From positions 1 through 64,000 of the forward strand of contig JAQBZO010000004.1 of NCBI GenBank assembly GCA_027622195.1: a DNA stretch of 64,000 nt, written 5' to 3'. A program made the position numbers and the translations under genes. Shown here in pieces: positions 35,061 to 45,850 of the stretch. A model generated the notes under the pieces. The model saw nothing but the letters and a program-made list of their open reading frames with translations. It made no database searches and was not told where the DNA came from. The stretch's first letter is position 1, and every line of letters starts with the position of its first letter. The DNA comes from Planctomycetota bacterium. GTDB taxonomy: Bacteria; Planctomycetota; Phycisphaerae; Phycisphaerales; SM1A02.

Positions 35061-35791
35061 AGTTTTGTCCAGTCCACCTCGGGCTCTCCATCAGGTCCAT
35101 CGACGAGGAGTCCGAATTCCCGCAGCGCATACTCGGCAGCGGCCTGCTCTGCAGCCTTCTTGCTCTTTGCCCACCGACTTCCAAAACGGCGCGTTCCGAG
35201 TGTGATCGCGACTTCAAACACTTTTTCGTGATCGGGTCCCTGCTCGGCGATCAACAGATAGCAGGGATTTCCCTCGCCGCGCGCATGCGTTGCTTCTTGC
35301 AGCACACTCTTGAAATTCCGATGATGTCCTGCCTTGCATGCCTTGACAATCAATCCCATCAAATGCTTTTGGATAAACCGCGCGGCAGGCTCCATGCCGC
35401 CATCCAAATACATCGCGCCGATCAAACTCTCGAAGATGGCTGCAGAGACAGAGACAGGCAGCGTGCGCGGATCCATCCCTCGGCCGAGCAAGAGAAATGT
35501 TTCGAGTCCAAGTTCTTTGGTGATCTGTGCACAGACCTCGCGGCTCACCACCAACGACTTCACCTTCGTCAGTTCGCCTTCTGGCAAGTGGCTAAGTGTG
35601 CGGAAGAGGTACTCGCATGCAACGAATCCAAGAATGGCGTCACCAAGAAACTCAAGACGCTCATTGCTCTCTGCTTCAGTGGATGATGCCGACGTGTGCG
35701 TGAATGCCTGAGCCAAGAGGGCTTCATCGACAAAGCGATAGCCTGAGATCGTTTCGATTTGCTGGGCAAGCGTTGCATCGGATAATGCCAT
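34973..35791 (-). CDS. rnc: Ribonuclease III
   Basis: 272 residues. The RNase III signature NERLEFLGDAILG (about 43-55) and the later catalytic Glu in AAIFESLIGAMYLDGG are present. Residues about 160-235 form the dsRNA-binding domain (KSVLQEATHARGEGNPCYLL ... AKSKKAAEQAAAEYAL). A C-terminal extension of about 35 residues is encoded over the convergent aroK 3' end. It processes rRNA and other dsRNA. Confidence 0.95.
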   Translation of the reverse strand: MALSDATLAQQIETISGYRFVDEALLAQAFTHTSASSTEAESNERLEFLGDAILGFVACEYLFRTLSHLPEGELTKVKSLVVSREVCAQITKELGLETFLLLGRGMDPRTLPVSVSAAIFESLIGAMYLDGGMEPAARFIQKHLMGLIVKACKAGHHRNFKSVLQEATHARGEGNPCYLLIAEQGPDHEKVFEVAITLGTRRFGSRWAKSKKAAEQAAAEYALREFGLLVDGPDGEPEVDWTKLYGVSDDTTESTTDSIDPDASTRTDDRVA

Positions 35792-35946
35792 AGCCGTTCA
35801 CAATCCTTCTGGCGGACTGGTTCGCCATCGAAGAGACGGACAGCTCGGGCAACCCCCATTTCGAAGAGTGGCCCGAGCGGTTCGCCGCATCCATCCGCGC
35901 ATGACCAGTCTGGCATGCGTGTTTCAATCCAACGAGATTGGAGAAC

Positions 35947-36348
35947 TCAAATCTCTGAGGGTAACCAACGATCCGCAAGGTGCGAAGTCAAAGAACTTCG
36001 ATCGGATTCAGAATCAAATGTGTCGAAGTGGGCTGCCATCCTGCGTGGACCTGGGTCGTCGTCCGTCTCGAAGACGCGCACGACGTGTCCCTTTCCGTGG
36101 ATGGTCTTGATACACCCGGGCAAATAGAGTTCGATGGTGATCGGCGTTCCTGCGGCGAGCGCGTTATCGAGTTCAAAGCGAAGTCCTGAGGTCGAAACGT
36201 CGTAGGCATGACCTTCAAGGAGCGGCTTTGGTTCGGTCAGCGAGACCTCAGGTTTCGTCCCCTCGCGAACGACAACACGCGTGTACGGGGCATTGGCCCG
36301 GTATCGCTCGTTGGTTCTGTGCTCGCGTCCTATTAAGGTCATCTGCAT
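35947..36348 (-). CDS. PilZ-domain protein
   Basis: 133 residues. NERYRANAPYTRVVV supplies the RxxxR-like arginines and YDVSTSGLRFEL the D-x-S-x-x-G box of PilZ domains, which bind c-di-GMP. No other domain is present, so it may be a small c-di-GMP effector acting on motility, pili or polysaccharide. Start is ATG 36348; ATG 36342 is an alternative. The 155 bp between this gene and rnc holds nothing I recognise. Confidence 0.8.
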   Translation of the reverse strand: MQMTLIGREHRTNERYRANAPYTRVVVREGTKPEVSLTEPKPLLEGHAYDVSTSGLRFELDNALAAGTPITIELYLPGCIKTIHGKGHVVRVFETDDDPGPRRMAAHFDTFDSESDRSSLTSHLADRWLPSEI

Positions 36349-36441
36349 CGCTTATCGGCACTTGTCTCAAACACTCTGGAGGAATCGTCTACCACCTCAA
36401 TGTGCCACAGTTCCCTTTCAACGCAACCAAAACCCACTCGG

Positions 36442-36447
36442 TATCCT
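36442..36447 (+). promoter_or_regulatory. Candidate leaderless -10 (TATCCT) of ilvC
   Basis: TATCCT-N6-GTG (36454), in frame with ilvC. It supports a GTG start over the upstream ATG at 36400. Confidence 0.35.
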
Positions 36448-36453
36448 CAGACA

Positions 36454-37485
36454 GTGCCAATTGTTCCTGCGCAACCTCCTTTTTCAGAAGATTTGTGCGG
36501 TCGTGCGACGGCGGCCCTTGCGCGGGAGTTTGAACGCAAGACGGTGTGCGTTATCGGGTATGGAAACCAGGGGCGATCCCACGCGCTCAATCTGCGTGAT
36601 TCCGGCGTCGACGTGGTGGTGAGTGGACGGGCTGGATCGGCATCTCGAGAACGGGCTAAGTCGGAAGGACTTGCGCAGGATGATCTTGCGCCAGCGATCG
36701 ACCGCGCGCGACTCGTCATCGTCGCACTGCCAGACCAAGTCCATGGGGATGTGTGGCCCGAAATTGAGTCGCACCTCCACACGGAATCGGTGATTGGATT
36801 TCTTCATGGTTCGAGCGTTCACTTTGGGTTGGTTCGCCCAAACAACCCGACTTCTATCGTCCTCGTAGCGCCTAAGGGACCGGGGACGGCGCTTCGTCAG
36901 CGGTTCGTCGACGGGGTGGGAATCCCCGCCCAAGTCGGTGCACTCGATCCTTCAGCCCACGGATCTTTTGAAGTCGCCCTCGCTTGGGCGGCGGGTATTG
37001 GATGCGCGCGCGCGGGATTGATCGAATCGAGTTTTCGAGATGAAGCCGTTGCCGACCTCTTCGGCGAGCAGTCGGTGATCTGTGGTGGAATCACCGCGCT
37101 CATGGAATCGTCGTACCGCCTCCTCATCGAAAAGGGTATTCGTCCCGAGGTGGCGTACATCGAGTGCATTCAAGAACTCAAACAGATTGGCGACCTTGTC
37201 TACGAGCGGGGCATCGCTGGCATGCGGCGCGCCATCAGCGACACTGCTGAAGCGGGGATCAATCATGCTGCGCCTCGGATTGTCTCCGCACAGACTGAGT
37301 CGGTGCTGCAAGAATTGCTCAATGAGATTGAGTCGGGCGCATTCTTCCAATCATTTGTTTCGAAGTCGAACGATGGATCATCGGCGAGTGCAGCGCAGCG
37401 AGCGCAGTGTGAATCATCGTCAATGGAAGTCGTCGGCGCACGAGTGCGGACCATGTACGAAGCGAAACGAGAACACTCTTCATGA
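36454..37485 (+). CDS. ilvC: Ketol-acid reductoisomerase
   Basis: 343 residues from GTG 36454 (or 361 from ATG 36400). NADP-binding CVIGYGNQGRSHALNL, APKGPG, and the C-terminal metal ligands in DLFGEQSVICGG and YIECIQELKQIGDLVYE are those of class I KARI. It converts acetolactate or acetohydroxybutyrate to dihydroxy acids in valine/isoleucine synthesis, downstream of IlvA. Its stop overlaps the uppP start (ATGA). Confidence 0.93.
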   Translation: MPIVPAQPPFSEDLCGRATAALAREFERKTVCVIGYGNQGRSHALNLRDSGVDVVVSGRAGSASRERAKSEGLAQDDLAPAIDRARLVIVALPDQVHGDVWPEIESHLHTESVIGFLHGSSVHFGLVRPNNPTSIVLVAPKGPGTALRQRFVDGVGIPAQVGALDPSAHGSFEVALAWAAGIGCARAGLIESSFRDEAVADLFGEQSVICGGITALMESSYRLLIEKGIRPEVAYIECIQELKQIGDLVYERGIAGMRRAISDTAEAGINHAAPRIVSAQTESVLQELLNEIESGAFFQSFVSKSNDGSSASAAQRAQCESSSMEVVGARVRTMYEAKREHSS

Positions 37486-38372
37486 CGATTTTTGATGCGA
37501 TTGTCTTGGGCATTGTGGAAGGTGTCACCGAGTTCATCCCAGTGAGTTCCACTGGACATCTCATCCTTGCTGCTGATTTCCTTGGACTTCGCGATGAAGC
37601 GTCTCCCCGCCGATCGGTCGATGCCTTTTCAATCATCATCCAAGGTGGAGCGATCCTTGCTGTCCTCGGCTTGTATCGCAACAAGGTCCTCGGCATGTTG
37701 CGCGCCATCTTTGCTTCCGCAGGATTGATGAAGTTCGGACCAGATCACCGCCATTCGATCGGACTCGCACGCAATATCACGCTCGCGTTCTTGCCAGCCG
37801 CTGTCATTGGATTGATGTTCGAGGATCTCATCCAGAGTCGACTTTTTCGACCAGTACCCGTTCTCGTCGCCCTCTTCTTCGGCGGGATCGCGATGATTCT
37901 GGCATCGAAGACGGTGCGCGCGCGAAGTGGAGTGTCACAGGGGCGAGGTCCAGGACCAGAGACACTCGTGCCGATGCAAGCCTTGCTGATTGGCTTCGCG
38001 CAATGTCTCGCGATGTGGCCAGGAACGAGCCGATCGATGGTCACCATCCTTGGTGGCATTGGCGTTGGCATGCGCGCGAAAGAAAGTGCTGAGTTCAGCT
38101 TCTTACTCGCCCTGCCGACTCTCGGCGCCGCGTGTCTGTGGAAACTGCGCAAAGTGGTTGTCGAGCCTGGAGCGGTTGAACTCCTCGGCGGATGGGCTGT
38201 GATTTTGATTGGACTCGCTGCCGCGACCATTGCAGCATTCCTGAGCGTGAAGTGGCTCATTTCGTATCTCGCGCGCGGCGGACTCGCCATCTTCGGTTGG
38301 TGGCGCGTGGCACTTGCCCTTCTGCTCGGTTTCGCGATGTATTCAGGTTGGATCACACTTGGCACTTCGTGA
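37482..38372 (+). CDS. uppP: Undecaprenyl-diphosphatase UppP (BacA)
   Basis: 296 residues, about eight membrane segments. Signature EGVTEFIPVSSTGHLIL (13-29) and a second GTSRSMVTILGGIGVGM motif carry the catalytic Glu, Ser and Arg residues. It dephosphorylates undecaprenyl-PP to recycle the lipid carrier for cell wall synthesis; relevant because planctomycetes do make peptidoglycan. It is coupled to ilvC by a 4-bp overlap. Confidence 0.95.
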   Translation: MTIFDAIVLGIVEGVTEFIPVSSTGHLILAADFLGLRDEASPRRSVDAFSIIIQGGAILAVLGLYRNKVLGMLRAIFASAGLMKFGPDHRHSIGLARNITLAFLPAAVIGLMFEDLIQSRLFRPVPVLVALFFGGIAMILASKTVRARSGVSQGRGPGPETLVPMQALLIGFAQCLAMWPGTSRSMVTILGGIGVGMRAKESAEFSFLLALPTLGAACLWKLRKVVVEPGAVELLGGWAVILIGLAAATIAAFLSVKWLISYLARGGLAIFGWWRVALALLLGFAMYSGWITLGTS

Positions 38373-38393
38373 ATCGCACTACAATCACGGGTC

Positions 38394-38852
38394 TTGAGTC
38401 AACTCGCACTTGGACTTCGAAACCTCGCCTTTCGCCTCGCCATTTTTATTGCGCTTGCGGCCGCTTTTGCATGGATGGTCGGCGGACAACTCTTCCCGGG
38501 ATGGCGCACGGTGCGACTGGATTCAACGCTCTCGAAAACCGCAGAATGGAATCTCGCTGTCGATGGCCATGCCTCTCGTCCAAGCGAGGGACGGTGGTTT
38601 CTGGAGCGAAGAACCACCGCTGATCGCGACGCGAATCCAGAGCGCATCGACTTGATTCCGAGCGTGTGCACTTTTGCGATCGGACCGTTTCTCATTGACG
38701 AGACGATTCAGGTGTGGGCGAGAGAGTCCACCCAGCATGGTCCGATTTGGTGGCGCGTCGATGTGAGTGAGGATGGATCCATCGTGCGCACTCGCATGGA
38801 GGGGATCATCGGATCAGTGGGAAGTTCGTTGAAGCCTGCGGCGGACGGATAA
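38394..38852 (+). CDS. Hypothetical single-span membrane protein
   Basis: 152 residues beginning at a TTG (38394); the TTG start keeps an N-terminal helix FRLAIFIALAAAFAWMVGG that would otherwise be lost. The rest is soluble, with no recognised motif (ERIDLIPSVCTFAIGPFLIDETIQVWARE). A TACAAT hexamer is 8 nt upstream. It lies between uppP and the convergent ligA. Function unknown. Confidence 0.5.
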   Translation: MSQLALGLRNLAFRLAIFIALAAAFAWMVGGQLFPGWRTVRLDSTLSKTAEWNLAVDGHASRPSEGRWFLERRTTADRDANPERIDLIPSVCTFAIGPFLIDETIQVWARESTQHGPIWWRVDVSEDGSIVRTRMEGIIGSVGSSLKPAADG

Positions 38853-38863
38853 GCGCGAACGCC

Positions 38864-41529
<2,666 letters not shown>

Positions 41530-41553
41530 CCCTGCATTTGTACCATTGAGCAA

Positions 41554-42393
41554 ATGGACTCTCACCCCAACGCTCGAAATGCCTCCTGCGCTGTGTGTTC
41601 CTGGAGCCTCCGCCCTGATGGTCCCCGCGCCCTCGCTCAAACGCTCGCAGGATTGGGCATTCGGCGTGTGCAATTAGCCTTGCTTCCATTCTTCGATCGT
41701 CCCGCTGCGTGGAGCGATGCATTTCGAATCCTCTCAGAGAACGGCATTCGCGTGGTGAGCGGCATGATGCAAACAGTGGGAGAGGATTACTCAACGCTGG
41801 CATCCATCGCCAGAACAGGCGGCATGCGATCAGACGAAACTTGGCCCGCATCGCTCGACCGAGCGTTTCGCACCGCCGATCTTGCCGCCGAACATGGAGT
41901 CACACTCGTCACATTTCACGCTGGGTTCATTCCGCACGACAAGGGGCATGAACGCGACATCATTCTGGCGCGACTTCGGACGGTGACTGATCTTTTTGTA
42001 GCGCGTGGCATCAGTATCGCGTTCGAGACTGGACAAGAATCAGTTGAGACGTTGTGGGGGGCTCTCGAAGAACTCGATCGTCCCGCCATCGGCATCAACT
42101 TCGATCCCGCGAACATGATTCTGTACGGCATGGGAGAGCCAGTGGCGGCGCTGCGAACACTCCTCCCTCGCGTGGTGCAGTTGCATATCAAGGATGCGAT
42201 TCCCGCGACCACGGCAGGCGAATGGGGACGAGAAGTCCCTGTTGGAAGTGGCAGCGTGGACTGGGCAAGTTTCTTTGCGGTGGTTCGTCAGTCTCCGCTT
42301 CCACTCGAGATGGTCATCGAACGCGAAGCGGGCACGTGTCGCGAAGCCGATATCGTTGCAGCACGCGATCTCATTACACGGAATATGAATTGA
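41554..42393 (+). CDS. Sugar phosphate isomerase/epimerase family TIM-barrel protein
   Basis: 279 residues. A xylose isomerase-like TIM barrel/AP endonuclease 2 family pattern: VTFHAGFIP, IAFETGQESVETLWGAL, INFDPANMILYGMG, VVQLHIKDA and MVIEREAG provide the metal-binding His, Glu and Asp positions. Substrate is unknown; family members act on keto or aldo sugars and inositol. ATG chosen at 41554. It is followed after 1 bp by an FmdB-like gene. Confidence 0.82.
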   Translation: MDSHPNARNASCAVCSWSLRPDGPRALAQTLAGLGIRRVQLALLPFFDRPAAWSDAFRILSENGIRVVSGMMQTVGEDYSTLASIARTGGMRSDETWPASLDRAFRTADLAAEHGVTLVTFHAGFIPHDKGHERDIILARLRTVTDLFVARGISIAFETGQESVETLWGALEELDRPAIGINFDPANMILYGMGEPVAALRTLLPRVVQLHIKDAIPATTAGEWGREVPVGSGSVDWASFFAVVRQSPLPLEMVIEREAGTCREADIVAARDLITRNMN

Positions 42394-42394
42394 T

Positions 42395-42676
42395 ATGCCG
42401 ACCTATGTTTACGCCACAGTGAATGACGACGGATCGTTCGGCGACACCTTTGAAGTGTTTCAGAAAATGACCGACGATGCGCTTGTCACGCATCCCGTCA
42501 CAGGGGCGAAAGTCCAGCGTGTGCCGGTCGCACCACAAGTGCAGACAACGACAGATAAGGGTCGATTCTCGAACAAGAATCTCGCACGACTTGGCTTCAC
42601 CAAGTACGAGCGCGCGGGTGATGGTCACATGGAAAAGAAGGCGGGAAAGGGTCCCGATGTCATCAGCGGCAACTGA
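42395..42676 (+). CDS. FmdB-like protein without zinc-ribbon cysteines
   Basis: 93 residues. MPTYVYATV...FEVFQKMTDDALVTHPVTGAKVQRVPV aligns in order with FmdB-type putative regulators (MPTYEYxCxxCGHxFExxQ...CPxCGxxVxRv), but all zinc-binding cysteines are absent. The C-terminus is charged and flexible. It keeps the FmdB fold pattern but cannot bind zinc. Function unknown. Confidence 0.7.
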   Translation: MPTYVYATVNDDGSFGDTFEVFQKMTDDALVTHPVTGAKVQRVPVAPQVQTTTDKGRFSNKNLARLGFTKYERAGDGHMEKKAGKGPDVISGN

Positions 42677-42682
42677 CCGAAC

Positions 42683-43771
42683 ATGAATCGCCACGCCTCT
42701 CACTTTTTCTGGGGGCTCGTCCTCACCAGCAGTTGGACATGGTGCATTGGCCTGTATTTGCCTGTCATTTTGATGCGCCTGTTTGGATGGGAAGGATTCC
42801 TCGCCTTCGCCATTCCCAATGTAATTGGATGCGCACTCTTCGGATTTATCGTGAATGACGAGCGCGGTGCTCGGATGCGCGCGCGGTGGCACAATGCCAT
42901 TCGAGTTTTCGCATTATGGACAATCGGCTATCAGGTCTTTTTTCTTCTTTGGTTCATGGGAGATCGCTCACACGTTTTTTCAGTGATCGAATGGATCTTC
43001 GTCGTGGCTGGCGTCTACTCCATCTCTCGACTTCGTTCGGAAGCGTGGTGGATGGTGCTCGCCGTCATCGGCGCCGCCTTGGCGTTGTTCGCATCCATGT
43101 CGTTGAGCACACCGTTGACCGCGGTTGTTGAAAAGAATCCTCCGCTACTCGGTGCTGAAGCCGCGTGGTGGGGAGCTCCGCTGATGGCCCTTGGATTCTT
43201 GCTCTGTCCCCTGCTCGATCCCACGTTCCACTGGGTACGGCAACGCGCGCAGAGCCCCGCTCCATTCGCTTGGTTTGGCTTGTTTTTCGCAGGAATGCTC
43301 GCACTCTCAGCCTCGTACGCGAGCGATGGAATCCTCGTACTGACATCGCTCGTCGCTGCGCACATCATCTTCCAATTGTTCTTTACCGCATCACTTCAAT
43401 GGCGCGCTTGCGATGGACAAGGTGGACGGCCCAATCTTGGACTCTTCGCTGTTCTCATCGCCACCCTGTTCGGTTGGATCGCATCACGACTCGCGTTCAT
43501 CCCTGCACTCTCGACAGAGACGATTCCAAACTCGGTTGACGCGGTGTACCTCGTCTTGCTCGGTGCGTACGGAGTCCTCTTCCCCGTGTGGGTTCTTGTG
43601 GGAGGACGGGGACGCGATCTTGCTTTTTGGATCGCGCTCATTCCAGCGGCGTTGTTGGCAGGCCCTGGTTTTCTCGGAGGCGACACAAGATGCCTCTTCG
43701 TCGCTGCCCTCTGGATCTTGCTTGTCTTTGTGAGTTCGTCGAAGACCACGCCACTAACCGCGCGCGCTTGA
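42683..43771 (+). CDS. Polytopic membrane protein
   Basis: 362 residues with about 9-10 membrane helices (first at about 8-35, last at about 335-355). Segments such as FFWGLVLTSSWTWCIGLYLPVILMR and LLCPLLDPTFHWVRQR weakly recall sodium/solute symporters but lack substrate-binding motifs. It starts 6 bp after the FmdB-like gene and is 1 bp from the convergent helicase gene. Function unknown. Confidence 0.6.
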   Translation: MNRHASHFFWGLVLTSSWTWCIGLYLPVILMRLFGWEGFLAFAIPNVIGCALFGFIVNDERGARMRARWHNAIRVFALWTIGYQVFFLLWFMGDRSHVFSVIEWIFVVAGVYSISRLRSEAWWMVLAVIGAALALFASMSLSTPLTAVVEKNPPLLGAEAAWWGAPLMALGFLLCPLLDPTFHWVRQRAQSPAPFAWFGLFFAGMLALSASYASDGILVLTSLVAAHIIFQLFFTASLQWRACDGQGGRPNLGLFAVLIATLFGWIASRLAFIPALSTETIPNSVDAVYLVLLGAYGVLFPVWVLVGGRGRDLAFWIALIPAALLAGPGFLGGDTRCLFVAALWILLVFVSSSKTTPLTARA

Positions 43772-43772
43772 A

Positions 43773-45830
43773 TCACCAATCGATTGATTCTTCCACTTCT
43801 GGAAGTCCATCCATCTCAGCTTCCACCCCCTCAGGGAGTGCTGCGAGAAATGCTTGTCCGTATCGGTGCGTCACGATTCGAGGATCGAGGACCACCACCC
43901 GTCCCATGTCTTCGCGCGAGCGAATCAATCGACCGACTCCCTGCTTGAATCGGATCACGGCGCGAGGAAGTGAATCGACCAAGAATGGATTTTGCTTCAG
44001 CTCTGTGATCAGTTCTCCACGCGCTTGAACAAGTGGACGATCAGGCACTTCAAACGGAAGTCTCGTGATGATGACATTGCGAAGTCCATCGCCGCGCACA
44101 TCAATCCCCTGCCAAAAACTCGATGTTCCAAAGAGGACACTCCGTGGATCGCTCCGAAACGCCGTGAGCATCGCCGACCGTTCACCATCTTGACCGTGGA
44201 CGATCATCGGTCGCTCATCGTTCGCGAATGCCTCGGCGCACAAACCGGCGACTGCATTGAGCATGGTGTAACTCGTGAAGAGGACGAATGCCCCTCCGTC
44301 CGTCTCGCGCACATGGCGGATGATGCGCTGCGCCGCCATCGCGTTCATTCGATCGCCCGCCTTGTCGGGCATTCCCGTGTCGATGATCAAACGTAACTGT
44401 CGACGAAAGTCGAATGGACTTCCCAGTTGGAGTGTGCGAGGCTCATCGCATCCGAGCCGCGATGCGGTGTGCGCGAAGTCCCCTGCGCCCAGCGACAACG
44501 TCGCGCTCGTGAGAATGCAGCCGCGATGGCGCGAGAAGAGGTGTTCTCGAAGGACTGGAGCGACATCGACAACGGCGGCATGCATCGACACGGGAGGATG
44601 ACCTCCACGGCGAGTTGGCGCTTCATCGGGAAACAGTTCATCCTTTCCAATTGGTGGATCGATCGAGTCGCCTCGCTTGGAGTCAATCCAATACACGCAT
44701 CCAGGAGTGGACTGCGCGAGGAGTGCGCTTGCCGTTTCGGCGACGCCCTCTGCGCGTTGAAGGAATGCGGCGATCTCGAACTGATCCGCTTCGCTCTCTG
44801 CACCTCCCTTGATCTGGGTGAGCAGTGCGGTCAATTCGCGCATCCGTGTGGGCAACGCATCGGCGCCCTCGATCGGCGCACGGACACGATCTTCCTTGGC
44901 GTTCTGACGATGTTCCCACAGTCGATGGAAGAAATCGTTTGCGGCAGTCTTGCAGAGCTCCACCATCGAGATCGCTTCTTCCACAGCGCGATCGGTGGAT
45001 GATCCCTTGATCGATCCAAGGAGACCGTGCTTCGACGATCCAGACCAGAGCGAGCGAAGAAGATGGTGCACCGTTGATTCAGAAATGCTCAATCCGAAGT
45101 GGGACGAGACGACCTCCTCAATGGTGTGCGCCTCATCAAGAATGACATGGTGATAATCAGGGAGAAACCCCTTCCCACTCACCTTGAGCGCGAGGTCGCT
45201 GAAAAACAATGCGTGATTGCAGATGAGGATGTTGGCGCCCTCCATCCCTCTTCGCGCCGTTTGATAAAAGCACGAGTCGTAGTTCGGGCAACGAGATCCC
45301 ATGCAGTTTCCCTTGTCGCTTTGCACGGCTTCCCAGATGTGGTGCGGTGGACGAACGGGAAGCGAGGATCTCGATCCATCGGTCGTCTCAATCGCCCAGT
45401 CTTCCAGTTGCTGCAGAACGATGCGATCCGCCTCGTTTCGCACGACTCCCCTCTGCCGTTCTGTGGCGAGTTGCAGCCGTCGAATCGACACATAGTTCCC
45501 GCGACCCTTCACGAGGCAGGCCTTGAAGGATTGCGGATACACCGACTGAAGGAGTGGAATGTCCTTCTCGATCAACTGCTCTTGAAGCGCAATGGTGTTG
45601 GTGCAGATGACAATCGTCTCAGAGAATCTCGTCGCGCGTTCGACCGCTGGAATGAGATACCCAAGGCTCTTGCCGACTCCTGTACCCGCCTCAACGAGCA
45701 GGGTGGCCTTGTCCGCAAGTGCGCTCGCCACTGCGGACGCCATTTCGATTTGTTGTGGACGAACTTCAAATCCATCCAATCGTCCTGCAAGAGGACCATC
45801 CGCCGAAAGAAAGGATGTGTGATTGTTCAC
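43773..45830 (-). CDS. DinG/YoaA-type ATP-dependent helicase
   Basis: 685 residues from a GTG at 45830. Walker A VEAGTGVGKSLGYL, the iron-sulfur cysteines CMGSRCPNYDSC, the DEAH box ILDEAHTIEEV, and the C-terminal motif VI-like IRFKQGVGRLIRS. It is an XPD-like superfamily 2 5'-3' helicase that resolves R-loops and damaged forks. A TACAAT element 9 nt before GTG supports this start. No SOS box is visible. Confidence 0.88.
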   Translation of the reverse strand: MNNHTSFLSADGPLAGRLDGFEVRPQQIEMASAVASALADKATLLVEAGTGVGKSLGYLIPAVERATRFSETIVICTNTIALQEQLIEKDIPLLQSVYPQSFKACLVKGRGNYVSIRRLQLATERQRGVVRNEADRIVLQQLEDWAIETTDGSRSSLPVRPPHHIWEAVQSDKGNCMGSRCPNYDSCFYQTARRGMEGANILICNHALFFSDLALKVSGKGFLPDYHHVILDEAHTIEEVVSSHFGLSISESTVHHLLRSLWSGSSKHGLLGSIKGSSTDRAVEEAISMVELCKTAANDFFHRLWEHRQNAKEDRVRAPIEGADALPTRMRELTALLTQIKGGAESEADQFEIAAFLQRAEGVAETASALLAQSTPGCVYWIDSKRGDSIDPPIGKDELFPDEAPTRRGGHPPVSMHAAVVDVAPVLREHLFSRHRGCILTSATLSLGAGDFAHTASRLGCDEPRTLQLGSPFDFRRQLRLIIDTGMPDKAGDRMNAMAAQRIIRHVRETDGGAFVLFTSYTMLNAVAGLCAEAFANDERPMIVHGQDGERSAMLTAFRSDPRSVLFGTSSFWQGIDVRGDGLRNVIITRLPFEVPDRPLVQARGELITELKQNPFLVDSLPRAVIRFKQGVGRLIRSREDMGRVVVLDPRIVTHRYGQAFLAALPEGVEAEMDGLPEVEESIDW

Positions 45831-45839
45831 AGCGCGCTG

Positions 45840-45845
45840 ATTGTA
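45840..45845 (-). promoter_or_regulatory. Candidate -10 (TACAAT) of the DinG-type helicase gene
   Basis: TACAAT-N9-GTG on the minus strand; 5 of 6 matches to TATAAT. Confidence 0.4.
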
Positions 45846-45850
45846 GTTTG

